Part shown: piece by piece, positions 45,951 to 53,481 of the stretch | How the letters are laid out: each line of letters starts with the position of its first letter | Numbering within the stretch: position 1 is the first letter of the stretch | NCBI GenBank assembly: GCA_964586025.1 | Contig: CAZPGF010000003.1 | Coordinates: forward strand, 12,591 to 76,590 | Direction: 5' to 3' | DNA: 64,000 bases | From: JACKGW01 sp964586025 | GTDB lineage: Bacteria; Planctomycetota; PLA2; JAEUHO01 | The notes under the pieces: generated by a model | Seen by the model: only the letters and a program-made list of their open reading frames with translations | Database searches by the model: none | Told to the model about the DNA's origin: nothing | Made by a program: the position numbers and the translations under genes

Positions 45951-47690
45951 GTGCGGATCCTCGGCGTCACCGGCCCCAAGCACGACGCCGCCGCGGCGCT
46001 GTTCGTCGATGGCGAACTCGTCGCCGCCGCCGAGGAGGAGCGCTTCGTCCGCGAGAAGCACGCGCTGCGCCGGCCGGCGCATGCGGCGGTGCGCTTCGTG
46101 CTCGACGCGGCCGGCCTGAAGCCGACCGACATCGATGCGATCGCCTATCCGTGGAGCGAGCGCACCTGGCGCGAACGGCGCGGGCCGCACCTCCGACGCA
46201 TGCTGCCGATCGACGGGCGCACCGCGCTCAAGGGCTACGCGAAGACGATCGTGCGGTTCCGGCGTCTGCGCGCGCGGGTGCGCGAAGCGCTCGACGACAT
46301 CGGCGTGCCGTGGCGCGATCGGCCGTGGCACGAGGTGCCGCACCACGACGCGCACGCCGCATCGGCGTTCCTGCTGGCGGGATTCCCGTCCTGTGCGGTT
46401 TTGACGGTGGACGGGCTGGGCGAACTGATCACCACGCAGGTCGGAGCCTACGAGGACGGGCGGTACGCCATCCTCCATCGCGAGACGATGCCGCACTCCC
46501 TCGGCTGCTTCTACTCCGCGATGACGGAGTACCTGGGCTTCCGATTCAACGACGGTGAGTACAAGTTGATGGGGATGGCGCCGTACGGCGACCCGTCGCG
46601 CGCGAACCTCGCCGGCATCGCCTGGATCGACGATCGCGGTGCTTTCCGGGTCGATCCGCGTGCGGTGTGGGTCTCGCACCGTCGTCGCGTGGACGGTCGC
46701 CCGTTCGGCCGACGGCTCGTCGAACGATTCGGGCCGCCTCGGCGGGGCGATGGCCTGGACGCGCCCTATCCCGACATCGCCGCGGCGACGCAACGCCTGT
46801 TCGAGGACGCCGTCCTTCGCCTGGTCGAGGGACCGCTCGCCGCGCCGCTGGCGCGCACGGGGCGGTTGGCCTTCGCCGGCGGGTCGGCCTTGAACGTCGC
46901 GCTGAACCGTCGGCTCGTCGCGCACCCGTCGATCGATCGCCTCTACGTTCCGCCCGCCGCCAACGATGCGGGCACGGCGGTCGGCGCCGCGGCCCACGTC
47001 GCGTGGCGCGCGGGCGACCGCGTGCGGCCATGGACCTCCGCCGCGCTCGGTCCGGCGTACGACGACGACGCCATTCGCGACGCCCTCGAACGCCGCGGTC
47101 ACGCCGCGGCGCGCCGCACGGCCCTCGTCGACGACATCGCCGATCGTCTCGCGGCGGGCGATGTCGTCGGGTGGTTCCAGGGGCGCATGGAGATGGGGCC
47201 GCGCGCCCTCGGTCGGCGATCGATCCTCGCCCACCCGGCGCTCCCCGGCATGAGCGACCGCGTGAACCGCGTCGTCAAGCACCGCGAGACGTGGCGGCCC
47301 TTCTGTCCGTCGATTCTCGCCGAGCGTGCCGACGAGATCCTCGTCGGCTCGCATCCGGCGCCGCACATGACGATCGCATTCGATGTCCGCGAAGACTGGC
47401 GCACGCGGATTCCCGAAGTCGTGCATGTCGATGGCACGTGCCGCCCGCAGGTCGTCTCGCGCGACGACGATCCGCTCTTCCATGCGCTGATCGCCGCGTT
47501 CGCGGCACGCACTGGCCTGCCGGTGCTGCTGAACACCTCGCTGAATCGCCGCGGCGAACCGATCGTTGCGAGTCCCGACGACGCGCTGACGATGTGGGCC
47601 GACGGGGGGCTCGACGTGCTGGCGATGGGGGAGCGCGTCCTCCTCCGTCGCATCGGTTCAGACCCGGCCATCCCCCCGCCCGTCCGATAG
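45951..47690 (+). CDS. NodU/TobZ-type carbamoyltransferase
   Basis: A 579-residue enzyme that transfers carbamoyl from carbamoyl phosphate, via carbamoyl-AMP, to a hydroxyl of a sugar or natural product. It starts ILGVTGPKHDAAAALFVDGELVAAAEEERF, with the metal/adenylate motif HHDAHAASAF, then DGLGE and YKLMGMAPYG, GGSALNVALNRRL, and the C-terminal GRMEMGPRALGRRSILA plus FCPSIL and LLNTSLNRRGEPI. GTG start; TACCGT lies 6 nt upstream. Near wecB, a GT2 and an O-antigen ligase, it likely decorates a surface glycan. Repeat copy A begins at the base after the stop. Confidence 0.9.
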   Translation: MRILGVTGPKHDAAAALFVDGELVAAAEEERFVREKHALRRPAHAAVRFVLDAAGLKPTDIDAIAYPWSERTWRERRGPHLRRMLPIDGRTALKGYAKTIVRFRRLRARVREALDDIGVPWRDRPWHEVPHHDAHAASAFLLAGFPSCAVLTVDGLGELITTQVGAYEDGRYAILHRETMPHSLGCFYSAMTEYLGFRFNDGEYKLMGMAPYGDPSRANLAGIAWIDDRGAFRVDPRAVWVSHRRRVDGRPFGRRLVERFGPPRRGDGLDAPYPDIAAATQRLFEDAVLRLVEGPLAAPLARTGRLAFAGGSALNVALNRRLVAHPSIDRLYVPPAANDAGTAVGAAAHVAWRAGDRVRPWTSAALGPAYDDDAIRDALERRGHAAARRTALVDDIADRLAAGDVVGWFQGRMEMGPRALGRRSILAHPALPGMSDRVNRVVKHRETWRPFCPSILAERADEILVGSHPAPHMTIAFDVREDWRTRIPEVVHVDGTCRPQVVSRDDDPLFHALIAAFAARTGLPVLLNTSLNRRGEPIVASPDDALTMWADGGLDVLAMGERVLLRRIGSDPAIPPPVR

Positions 47691-47872
47691 CGACCGATCC
47701 GCCCTCGCGTGCCTTTCCTTCGCGTCCACCGCCGGTCCGGGTTCGCGAGCGGGAAGCGGAAGGTCGCCGTGGAGGGCGACGTGTGGTTTGCCACTCGAGC
47801 CCGACACGGCGGCCTGATCGCCCCCGATCTGCGAAGCCGTTCCTCCGCAAGGTCAAGGACCCCCTGAACGCG
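47691..47872 (-). repeat. Dispersed repeat copy A (inverted relative to B)
   Basis: Over about 182 bp this is the reverse complement of copy B (51252-51432) with roughly 89% identity by eye and no large gaps. Shared blocks include CACCGCCGGTCCGGGTTCGC, GGAAGGTCGCCGTGGAGGG and GGTCAAGGACCCCCTGAA. It contains the small hairpin GTCGCC/GGCGAC. It starts right after the carbamoyltransferase stop and ends 10 bp before the FmdE stop. Confidence 0.85.
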
Positions 47873-47881
47873 TACGGTCTG

Positions 47882-48508
47882 TCAGCGAGTGACGACGCGG
47901 TAGTAGCGCGCACCCTCGACGTTCGCGCACGGCCGGCAGAGCGGGCCGTCGGGCGTGAGGACCTCGCGCGCGTTGATGACCTCCTCCCCGCAGCGGACGC
48001 AATCGACACGGACGTGCGGTCGTGCGCGCAACTCGGCGGCCGACGGGTGGAGCGCGACCTCCAAGGCCGCGAGCAGATCGTTCGCGGGCATCCGCTGGTA
48101 GCCGACGAGCATGGCCTGCCAGCGACCGGGCGCGTCGGGGTCGGCGTGGGCCGCCGCCGCCGCGCGGACACCGGCCTTCGGCGCGAGGCGCACGGCGCGC
48201 TCCGTGCGAACGTCGGCGAACGTCGCCGCGATCTTGCCGACGTCGAGGATCCGCAGGGTTCGCGCGCTCACCCGCACGCCCGCCGCCGCCTCGATCCCGC
48301 TGACGAAGCAGCCGTCCGTCTCGGCGATCACCAGCAGGCGCTTGTCGTCGCGCGGCACCTCGAGGTCGAGCCACCCCGCCGCGGCCCACGCCATCCGCGC
48401 GCCGAGCACCTGCCGCGGGCAGAGGTGACGATGCGTCTCGGCGCCCTTCGCGAGGATCTCCGCGCGCTGGTCCGGCGCAGGGCCGTCGGAGAGTCGGGGC
48501 TCGTCCAT
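47882..48508 (-). CDS. FmdE-family protein with C-terminal zinc ribbon
   Basis: A 208-residue protein of the FmdE (formylmethanofuran dehydrogenase subunit E) family. It has HRHLCPRQVLGARM, ETDGCFVSGIEAAAG and ILDVGKIAATFADV, all in the family order, and a C-terminal zinc-ribbon pair CVRCGEEV and CRPCAN. Stand-alone FmdE proteins are of uncertain function; they may bind zinc or a tetrahydromethanopterin-linked substrate, consistent with planctomycetes that carry such C1 chemistry. TAGCCT ends 8 nt before the ATG, so it need not depend on the upstream TPR/ligase gene, which stops 22 nt away. No other C1 gene is in the window. Confidence 0.8.
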   Translation of the reverse strand: MDEPRLSDGPAPDQRAEILAKGAETHRHLCPRQVLGARMAWAAAGWLDLEVPRDDKRLLVIAETDGCFVSGIEAAAGVRVSARTLRILDVGKIAATFADVRTERAVRLAPKAGVRAAAAAHADPDAPGRWQAMLVGYQRMPANDLLAALEVALHPSAAELRARPHVRVDCVRCGEEVINAREVLTPDGPLCRPCANVEGARYYRVVTR

Positions 48509-48516
48509 CGGACGAG

Positions 48517-48522
48517 AGGCTA
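48517..48522 (-). promoter_or_regulatory. Putative -10 box for fmdE-family gene
   Basis: TAGCCT on the minus strand, 8 nt before the ATG at 48508, within the gap to the upstream gene. Confidence 0.45.
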
Positions 48523-48530
48523 CGTCCGGC

Positions 48531-51224
48531 TCATCGTTCGAGCGCGGCCCGCACGCGGGGTCGATCGCGAAGGGCGTCGAAGTCCCGCTCGACGGCAGCG
48601 TGCACGCGCAGCGTGGAATCCTGCGCGAGGGCCGTCACGAGGTGCCGCGCCGCCTCGTCGAGTTCGTTGGTTCGAGCGAGCGCCCGCGCGAACGCATAGC
48701 GCACGCCGGCGGCCTCGGGATCGTCTTCGACCGCCCGCCCGAGCAGGCGACGGGCATGTTCGAGTTCGCCCGCGTCGAGCAACTCGGCGCCGAGCAGCGC
48801 GTGACCGAGCGCGTACCAGGTTCGCGCGAGCGACGCATCCACGCGCTGCGCGACCTGGGCCGCCTCGATCAGGAGATCGCCGCGTTGCGCGATCGCCTCG
48901 AGCAGGACGGGCAGTTCCTCGTCGCGTGCGTCGCCGAGATGGACCCACGCGAGCAGGGCACGGTAGCGGACGAGCGTGGCGCGCCACGACGCCGGTGAGT
49001 TGGGCTCCCGGCGGGCGACGCGATCCGCCTCGTCGCGTGCCGCGGCCAACTCGGCGCCGGGGTCGGCAAGTCCGGCGAGGAGCAGCGCCGCGAGACGCAG
49101 CGTGGCGGCGCGATAGGCCCTCTCGGCGGGAGCGAGGTCGAGCTTCCTCCCCGTGCGCACCGCATCCGCGTCCAGGGCCTCCTTGGCGGCCCGCTCGCGA
49201 TCACGCCCCATCGCGAGGAAGCGCTCGGCTTCGGCGCGCCATGCTCCCGCCTGGGTGGGTCGTTGGCGCAGGCCCCAGACGAGGATGCCCGTCGCGACGC
49301 CCTCGTGCGCGCCCTCCCACTCCGCTTTGCGGAACGACTCGAACAGCAACTCCGCCGGGTAACGGGACGGATCGGCGCCGACGCGCGAGCGCGCCTCGGC
49401 GAGCGCCTCCGCCGCGCCGCGCGCGTCGCCGAGCCGCCGTGCGACGCGCGCGCGTGCGACCACGTTCGAGAGCGGCGCGGGGTCGATGTCGGCGGCTTCG
49501 TTGTAGCGGCGCAACACCGTCTCGATGTCGAACGCTCCGTCCTCCTCGCCGGGCAGGGGTTCGACGCCGAGTGCGAGATGCCCGAGCCGCAACGCGACGT
49601 CGTGCCGCCGAGGATCGAAGCGACGCGCGGTCTGAAGAACGGCGATCGCATCCGCGGGACGGCCCTCGATCTCCCAGAGCGTGGCCAGATCCAGGCGAGC
49701 CTCGGTGATGCCCGGGTCGCGGCGCAGCGCGGCGCGAAACGCCTCCGCCGCGGCCGGGCGCCGATCGCGCCGTGCGTCCTGCACACCGCGCTGGTACCAC
49801 GCCCGCGCGTCGTTCGGATCGAGCGCGAGGGCCCCGTGGACGAGATGGCGATCGAGCAGCACGTCGGCGCGCGCGAGGTCGCCGCGGGCGAGCGCCGCGC
49901 CTCCCTCGTCGAGCCATCGCACGTACGCGCGATCCGCACGCGCGACGCGCACCGCCGACCAGGAGGTGACCCCGGCGACGAGGGCGAGACCCCACGCCAC
50001 GCGCCTCTGGCGGATCGCCGAAGGGGTCGTTCGCTCCGGCGTGCGGAGGGTTCGGCGTGACCCGAGGAACACGAGCGCGGCGATCCCCACGATCACCCCG
50101 GCCGGATCGATCCAGATCCCCTCGCCGAGCCCGGCGACGGTCAGCGCGACGAGCGCCGCCGTCCAACCCGAGCACGCGCCGCGATCGCTCTCGGGCACGA
50201 CCCTCGTCGTCCGCACGCCGATTCCGACGCCGGCGAGCACGAACGCAGCGAACGCGAGCGCGCCGAGGATCCCGTTCTCCGCGGCGACGTGCAGGAGATC
50301 GTTGTGCGCATGGTCGGGACGCCGTCCGGCTTCGAGTCGCGCTTCGAGCGGATCTCGAACGCGCAGGATCTCCTCGCCGTAGCGACCCGCGCCGTGACCG
50401 AGGAGCGGCGCCTCGGCGACCAGCCTCGCCGTCGCGTGGACGAGCCCTCGGCGCACCTCGAGCGTGCGCGCGTCGCCCGGCGCCGGCACCAGGCCGGTGA
50501 CGAACAGCGCCACGACGATCGCGAGTGCCGCACCGAAGCCGCCGGCGATGCGCCGCGTTCGAGGACGCGATGCGGCGAGGCCGGCGAGGGCGCAGAGTCC
50601 GGCGGCGAGCGCGACCGCGGCCGTTCGGCTGCGGGTGAGCGCGAGCGCGAGCGCGACGAGCGAACCGAGGGCGGCGGTCGCAACGAACGGACGTCGTCGG
50701 AGGCGAGCGCCGAGCAGCGCGAGGCCGAGACCGGCGACGACCGGCCCCGCGACGCCGGGTCGCCCGAACGGACCGGCCGCCGCGCGCGGCCACGACGCGA
50801 TCCCGTCCCATGCGACCCACGCGATCGCCGCGAGCGCCGCGACCCGCACGGCGCCCTCCGCGACGCGGCGCGCCGACGCATCGGGAAGGGCCCGCACGAG
50901 CGCGATCGGCAGCGCCGCGAGCGCGAGCCACGGAACGGCCTGTCGCGAGAGCGCGAGGAACCCCTCGTTCCACGCCGCCGGCACGCCGCAGGCGAACGCG
51001 GCGAGAGGCAGCGCCGCGATCGCGAGCCGCATCCCTCCCGGAGACGGTCCGGTCCACTGCAGGCCCGCGAGGACGAGCGTCGCGGTGAGCGCGCCGCCGA
51101 GGACGGCGGTCCGCAGCACGTCGCCGCCGGAGAAGGCGGCGGGGACGTCGGCGAGCAGCGGCAGTGCGATCGCGAGCGCGACGAGCGATCCGAGGACCCG
51201 ACTCGGGGCGGTCGCTTCGTTCAT
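48531..51224 (-). CDS. O-antigen ligase/polymerase-TPR fusion protein
   Basis: A large membrane protein (897 residues from ATG 51224). The first half has about ten hydrophobic helices; the periplasmic loop carries RPDHAHNDLLHVAAENGILG, the Wzy/WaaL signature, so it probably joins or polymerises O-antigen-type glycan on lipid carriers. The second half (about 440 onwards) is a TPR array, for example LDPNDARAWYQRGVQDARRD, AEAFRAALRRDPGITEARLDLA and AIAVLQTARRFDPRRHD. Such ligase-TPR proteins occur in several phyla. An upstream in-frame ATG at 51254 lies in the inserted repeat boundary; AAGGA in the repeat could serve it. Confidence 0.85.
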   Translation of the reverse strand: MNEATAPSRVLGSLVALAIALPLLADVPAAFSGGDVLRTAVLGGALTATLVLAGLQWTGPSPGGMRLAIAALPLAAFACGVPAAWNEGFLALSRQAVPWLALAALPIALVRALPDASARRVAEGAVRVAALAAIAWVAWDGIASWPRAAAGPFGRPGVAGPVVAGLGLALLGARLRRRPFVATAALGSLVALALALTRSRTAAVALAAGLCALAGLAASRPRTRRIAGGFGAALAIVVALFVTGLVPAPGDARTLEVRRGLVHATARLVAEAPLLGHGAGRYGEEILRVRDPLEARLEAGRRPDHAHNDLLHVAAENGILGALAFAAFVLAGVGIGVRTTRVVPESDRGACSGWTAALVALTVAGLGEGIWIDPAGVIVGIAALVFLGSRRTLRTPERTTPSAIRQRRVAWGLALVAGVTSWSAVRVARADRAYVRWLDEGGAALARGDLARADVLLDRHLVHGALALDPNDARAWYQRGVQDARRDRRPAAAEAFRAALRRDPGITEARLDLATLWEIEGRPADAIAVLQTARRFDPRRHDVALRLGHLALGVEPLPGEEDGAFDIETVLRRYNEAADIDPAPLSNVVARARVARRLGDARGAAEALAEARSRVGADPSRYPAELLFESFRKAEWEGAHEGVATGILVWGLRQRPTQAGAWRAEAERFLAMGRDRERAAKEALDADAVRTGRKLDLAPAERAYRAATLRLAALLLAGLADPGAELAAARDEADRVARREPNSPASWRATLVRYRALLAWVHLGDARDEELPVLLEAIAQRGDLLIEAAQVAQRVDASLARTWYALGHALLGAELLDAGELEHARRLLGRAVEDDPEAAGVRYAFARALARTNELDEAARHLVTALAQDSTLRVHAAVERDFDALRDRPRVRAALER

Positions 51225-51236
51225 CCGCAGTTCGAC

Positions 51237-51251
51237 GCGCGACGACGCATG
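51237..51251 (+). repeat. 15-bp direct repeat, left of repeat copy B
   Basis: GCGCGACGACGCATG occurs here and again at 51472-51486, exactly bracketing a 220-bp segment that contains copy B. The bases on both sides differ, so the match is exactly 15 bp. It may be a target-site duplication. Confidence 0.7.
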
Positions 51252-51432
51252 CATTCAGGGGGTCCTTGACCCTGTCGACGTGCGGCTTCGCAGATCGGGG
51301 GCGCTTAGGCCGCCGTGTCGGGCTGGAGTGGCAAACCACCCGTCGCCCTCCACGGCGACCTTCCGCTCCCCGCCTGCGAACCCGGACCGGCGGTGAAGGC
51401 GAAGGAAAGGCACGCCTTGGGCGGATCGGTCG
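51252..51432 (+). repeat. Dispersed repeat copy B
   Basis: The reference copy of the family, about 181 bp matching copy A inverted (about 89%), with copies C and D more distant in the same orientation. Internal features: hairpin GTCGCC...GGCGAC and the near-palindrome CCGGACCGG. It lies between the ftsY 3' end and the start of the ligase-TPR gene and is bracketed by the 15-bp direct repeats. Its reverse strand holds an open frame of 76 codons (51255-51485), judged non-coding. Confidence 0.85.
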
Positions 51433-51471
51433 CCATTGGAGTTGTGCGTGGAGCGTGGGGCCTCTACAGAT

Positions 51472-51486
51472 GCGCGACGACGCATG
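51472..51486 (+). repeat. 15-bp direct repeat, right of repeat copy B
   Basis: Second GCGCGACGACGCATG, 220 bp downstream of the first, immediately before the ftsY stop codon. Confidence 0.7.
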
Positions 51487-51489
51487 GCC

Positions 51490-52401
51490 CTACCCGAACA
51501 GCGCCGCCGCGAACGCGCGCGAGTCGAACGGCTCGATGTCGTCGATCCCCTCGCCGACCCCCACGAACTTCACCGGCACGCCGACCACATCGCGGACCGC
51601 GACCACCGCTCCGCCCTTCGCGGTGCCGTCGAGCTTGCTGACGAACAGCCCGGTCACGGCGGCCGTGCGGTGGAAGAGTTCGGCCTGTCGAATGGCGTTC
51701 TGTCCGGTGGTCGCGTCGAGCACCAGGAGGACCTCGTGCGGGGCACCCGGGATCGCCTTGCCGACGACCCGGACGATCTTTCCGAGTTCCTGCATCAGGT
51801 TCTCCTGCGTGTGCAGGCGGCCCGCGGTGTCGACGATCACGTAGTCGGCGTTGCGCGCGACCGCGGCCTTGCAGGCATCGAAGGCGACTGCGTCGGGCTT
51901 CGCGCCGGTCTCCTGCTTGACGATGTCCACGCCGTTGCGCCGGCTCCAGATCGTCAACTGCTCGACGGCCGCCGCGCGGAACGTGTCCGCCGCGCCGAGG
52001 ACGACGCGATGGCCGCGGTCCTTGAGCCACTTCGTGAGCTTGCCGATCGACGTGGTCTTGCCCGATCCGTTCACGCCGCAGACGAGCACCACGGTCGGAC
52101 CGCTCTCGGCGCGCGCGAGGGCGGTGCCGCCCATGTCCAAGCGGGCGACGACCTCCTCCTCGAGGAGCCCCTTCAGGTCGTCGGCGGACTTCACGCGACC
52201 CTTGCGCGCGGCCCTGCGGGCGGCATCGACGAGTTCGTGCGCGGTCTTCGGACCGAGGTCGGCGCGGATCAACGTCTCCTCGAGTTCGGAAAGCAGGGTC
52301 TCGTCGACCGCGCGACCGAGCGTCAGCACGGCCTTGAGCCCATCGACGAGTCCGCTGCGCGTCTTCGCCAGCCCCCGCTTCACTCGGTCGAAGATGCCCA
52401 T
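51490..52401 (-). CDS. ftsY: Signal recognition particle receptor FtsY
   Basis: GTPase that docks SRP-ribosome complexes at the inner membrane. The 303-residue form has a short N domain and lacks the long acidic A domain, as in many non-enterobacteria. G motifs are clear: VCGVNGSGKTTSIGKL, DTFRAAAVEQL, VIVDTAGRLHTQENLM, VSKLDGTAKGG and GVGEGIDDIEPFDSRAF. GAGAGGG lies about 6 nt upstream of the ATG. It follows nusB by 19 nt, so ribH-nusB-ftsY are probably one message. The C-terminus ends normally at ALFG. Confidence 0.96.
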   Translation of the reverse strand: MGIFDRVKRGLAKTRSGLVDGLKAVLTLGRAVDETLLSELEETLIRADLGPKTAHELVDAARRAARKGRVKSADDLKGLLEEEVVARLDMGGTALARAESGPTVVLVCGVNGSGKTTSIGKLTKWLKDRGHRVVLGAADTFRAAAVEQLTIWSRRNGVDIVKQETGAKPDAVAFDACKAAVARNADYVIVDTAGRLHTQENLMQELGKIVRVVGKAIPGAPHEVLLVLDATTGQNAIRQAELFHRTAAVTGLFVSKLDGTAKGGAVVAVRDVVGVPVKFVGVGEGIDDIEPFDSRAFAAALFG

Positions 52402-52420
52402 CGTCGGCCCTCTCTTTCGT

Positions 52421-52846
52421 CTATCGCGCCACGCCCGCATCCTTGCGGATGCGGTCGAGGATGCCATTGACGAACGCGCCGGACGCCTCGGTCGAGAAGC
52501 GCTTCGCGAGTTCGATCGCTTCGTTGATCGCGACGCGGTGGGGCACGTCCGTCGCGAACAGGATCTCGTACGCGCCCAGGCGGAGGGCCGCGCGATCGAC
52601 CCCGGCCATTCGCTTCAGATCCCAGTTCGTCGCGGCGGCCGAGATGCGGGCATCGACCTCCTCGCGACGGCGCACGACCCCTTCGACGAGTCGTCGCGCG
52701 TACTCCTTGCACGCCGGCCCCTCCGGGTGGTCGCCGAGTTCCTCCCCGAGGAAGGCTTCGAGTTCCTCCAGGTGGGCCCGCCCGTGGAAATCGAGTTGGA
52801 AGAGGAACTGGAGCGCGAGTTCCCGCGCGCGGGTGCGCACCCTCAC
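52421..52846 (-). CDS. nusB: Transcription antitermination protein NusB
   Basis: RNA-binding partner of NusE/S10 in rRNA antitermination. The 141-residue helical protein shows RARELALQFLFQLDF, ARRLVEGVVRRREEVDARI, NWDLKRMAGVDRAALRLGAYEILF, and the closing VAINEAIELAKRFSTEASGAFVNGILD. GTG start overlaps the ribH stop (GTGA); a GTG two codons later is the alternative. The ribH-nusB pairing is a common conserved gene order in bacteria. Confidence 0.94.
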   Translation of the reverse strand: MRVRTRARELALQFLFQLDFHGRAHLEELEAFLGEELGDHPEGPACKEYARRLVEGVVRRREEVDARISAAATNWDLKRMAGVDRAALRLGAYEILFATDVPHRVAINEAIELAKRFSTEASGAFVNGILDRIRKDAGVAR

Positions 52847-53343
52847 GAGCCGCGCCTCCGCGCCTCGACCTCTCGGTAGAGACAGGCCATCCGCAGCGCC
52901 GCTTCGGCCGCTTCGGCCCCCTTGTTGCCGCCCTTGCCCCGCGCATCGCCCGAACGCGCGAGCGCCTGGTCGAGACGGTCGGCCGTGATCACGCCGAGCC
53001 CGACCGGGATCCCCGACTCCACCGCGACCGCGAGCAGCCCGTCCACCGCCGCGCGTGCGACGAAGTCGAAGTGCGGCGTCTCGCCGCGGACGACGCAGCC
53101 GAGCGCGACGATCGCATCGACATCGTCGGTCCGGGCGAGCCACGATGCGGCCTGCGGCAACTCGAACGCGCCGGGCACCACCCAATCGACGAGTTTCGAC
53201 TCGTCCACGCCGGCGGCGAGCAGCGTTGCGCGCGCGGCGCGGCGGAGGCCGTCGAGGACCTCCGGGTACCAGCGCGTCGAGAGGACGGCGACCCGCAGGG
53301 CGGCGGCGCCGGGGAAATCGCTCGAGGGAGAGGACGACGCCAT
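52843..53343 (-). CDS. ribH: 6,7-dimethyl-8-ribityllumazine synthase
   Basis: Makes the riboflavin precursor from 5-amino-6-ribitylaminouracil and DHBP; 166 residues. Signatures: LSTRWYPEV, VVPGAFELPQAASWLA, ALGCVVRGETPHFDFVA, VGLGVITADRLDQALAR and GNKGAEAAEAALRMA. The N-terminal 15 residues are Ser-rich and variable. A promoter with GTGAAC and TACGAT boxes 16 nt apart lies upstream on the minus strand. The start of the ribH-nusB-ftsY run. Divergent from moeA. Confidence 0.94.
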   Translation of the reverse strand: MASSSPSSDFPGAAALRVAVLSTRWYPEVLDGLRRAARATLLAAGVDESKLVDWVVPGAFELPQAASWLARTDDVDAIVALGCVVRGETPHFDFVARAAVDGLLAVAVESGIPVGLGVITADRLDQALARSGDARGKGGNKGAEAAEAALRMACLYREVEARRRGS

Positions 53344-53375
53344 GCGGGATCCGCCGGGGGAAAGAACGGCGACGG

Positions 53376-53403
53376 ATCGTAGCGCCGAGCGCGCCCCGTT
53401 CAC
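53376..53403 (-). promoter_or_regulatory. Putative sigma-70-like promoter for ribH
   Basis: On the minus strand GTGAAC and TACGAT are separated by 16 nt; the -10 ends about 32 nt before the ribH ATG. Confidence 0.5.
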
Positions 53404-53468
53404 GGGTTGGTCCGGCCCGACCGCCCGACGACCCGCGCGCGGCCGATGGCCCGGCGGTGCGATGCACG

Positions 53469-53474
53469 TAGCAT
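53469..53474 (+). promoter_or_regulatory. Putative -10 box, leaderless moeA
   Basis: TAGCAT, then 7 nt, then the GTG at 53482. Confidence 0.5.
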
Positions 53475-53481
53475 TCGTTCC

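Noticed and set aside
51255..51485. 76-codon frame inside repeat copy B, with similar reading frames in copies A and D
   Set aside because: Differences between copies are not concentrated at third positions, an indel shifts the 5' part in copy A, and no start or Shine-Dalgarno is shared. The similarity is explained by the DNA repeat itself.
47691..51486. Composite transposon formed by the inverted repeats
   Set aside because: No transposase gene lies between or next to them, and the two genes inside look native in composition. I report the repeats without calling an insertion sequence.
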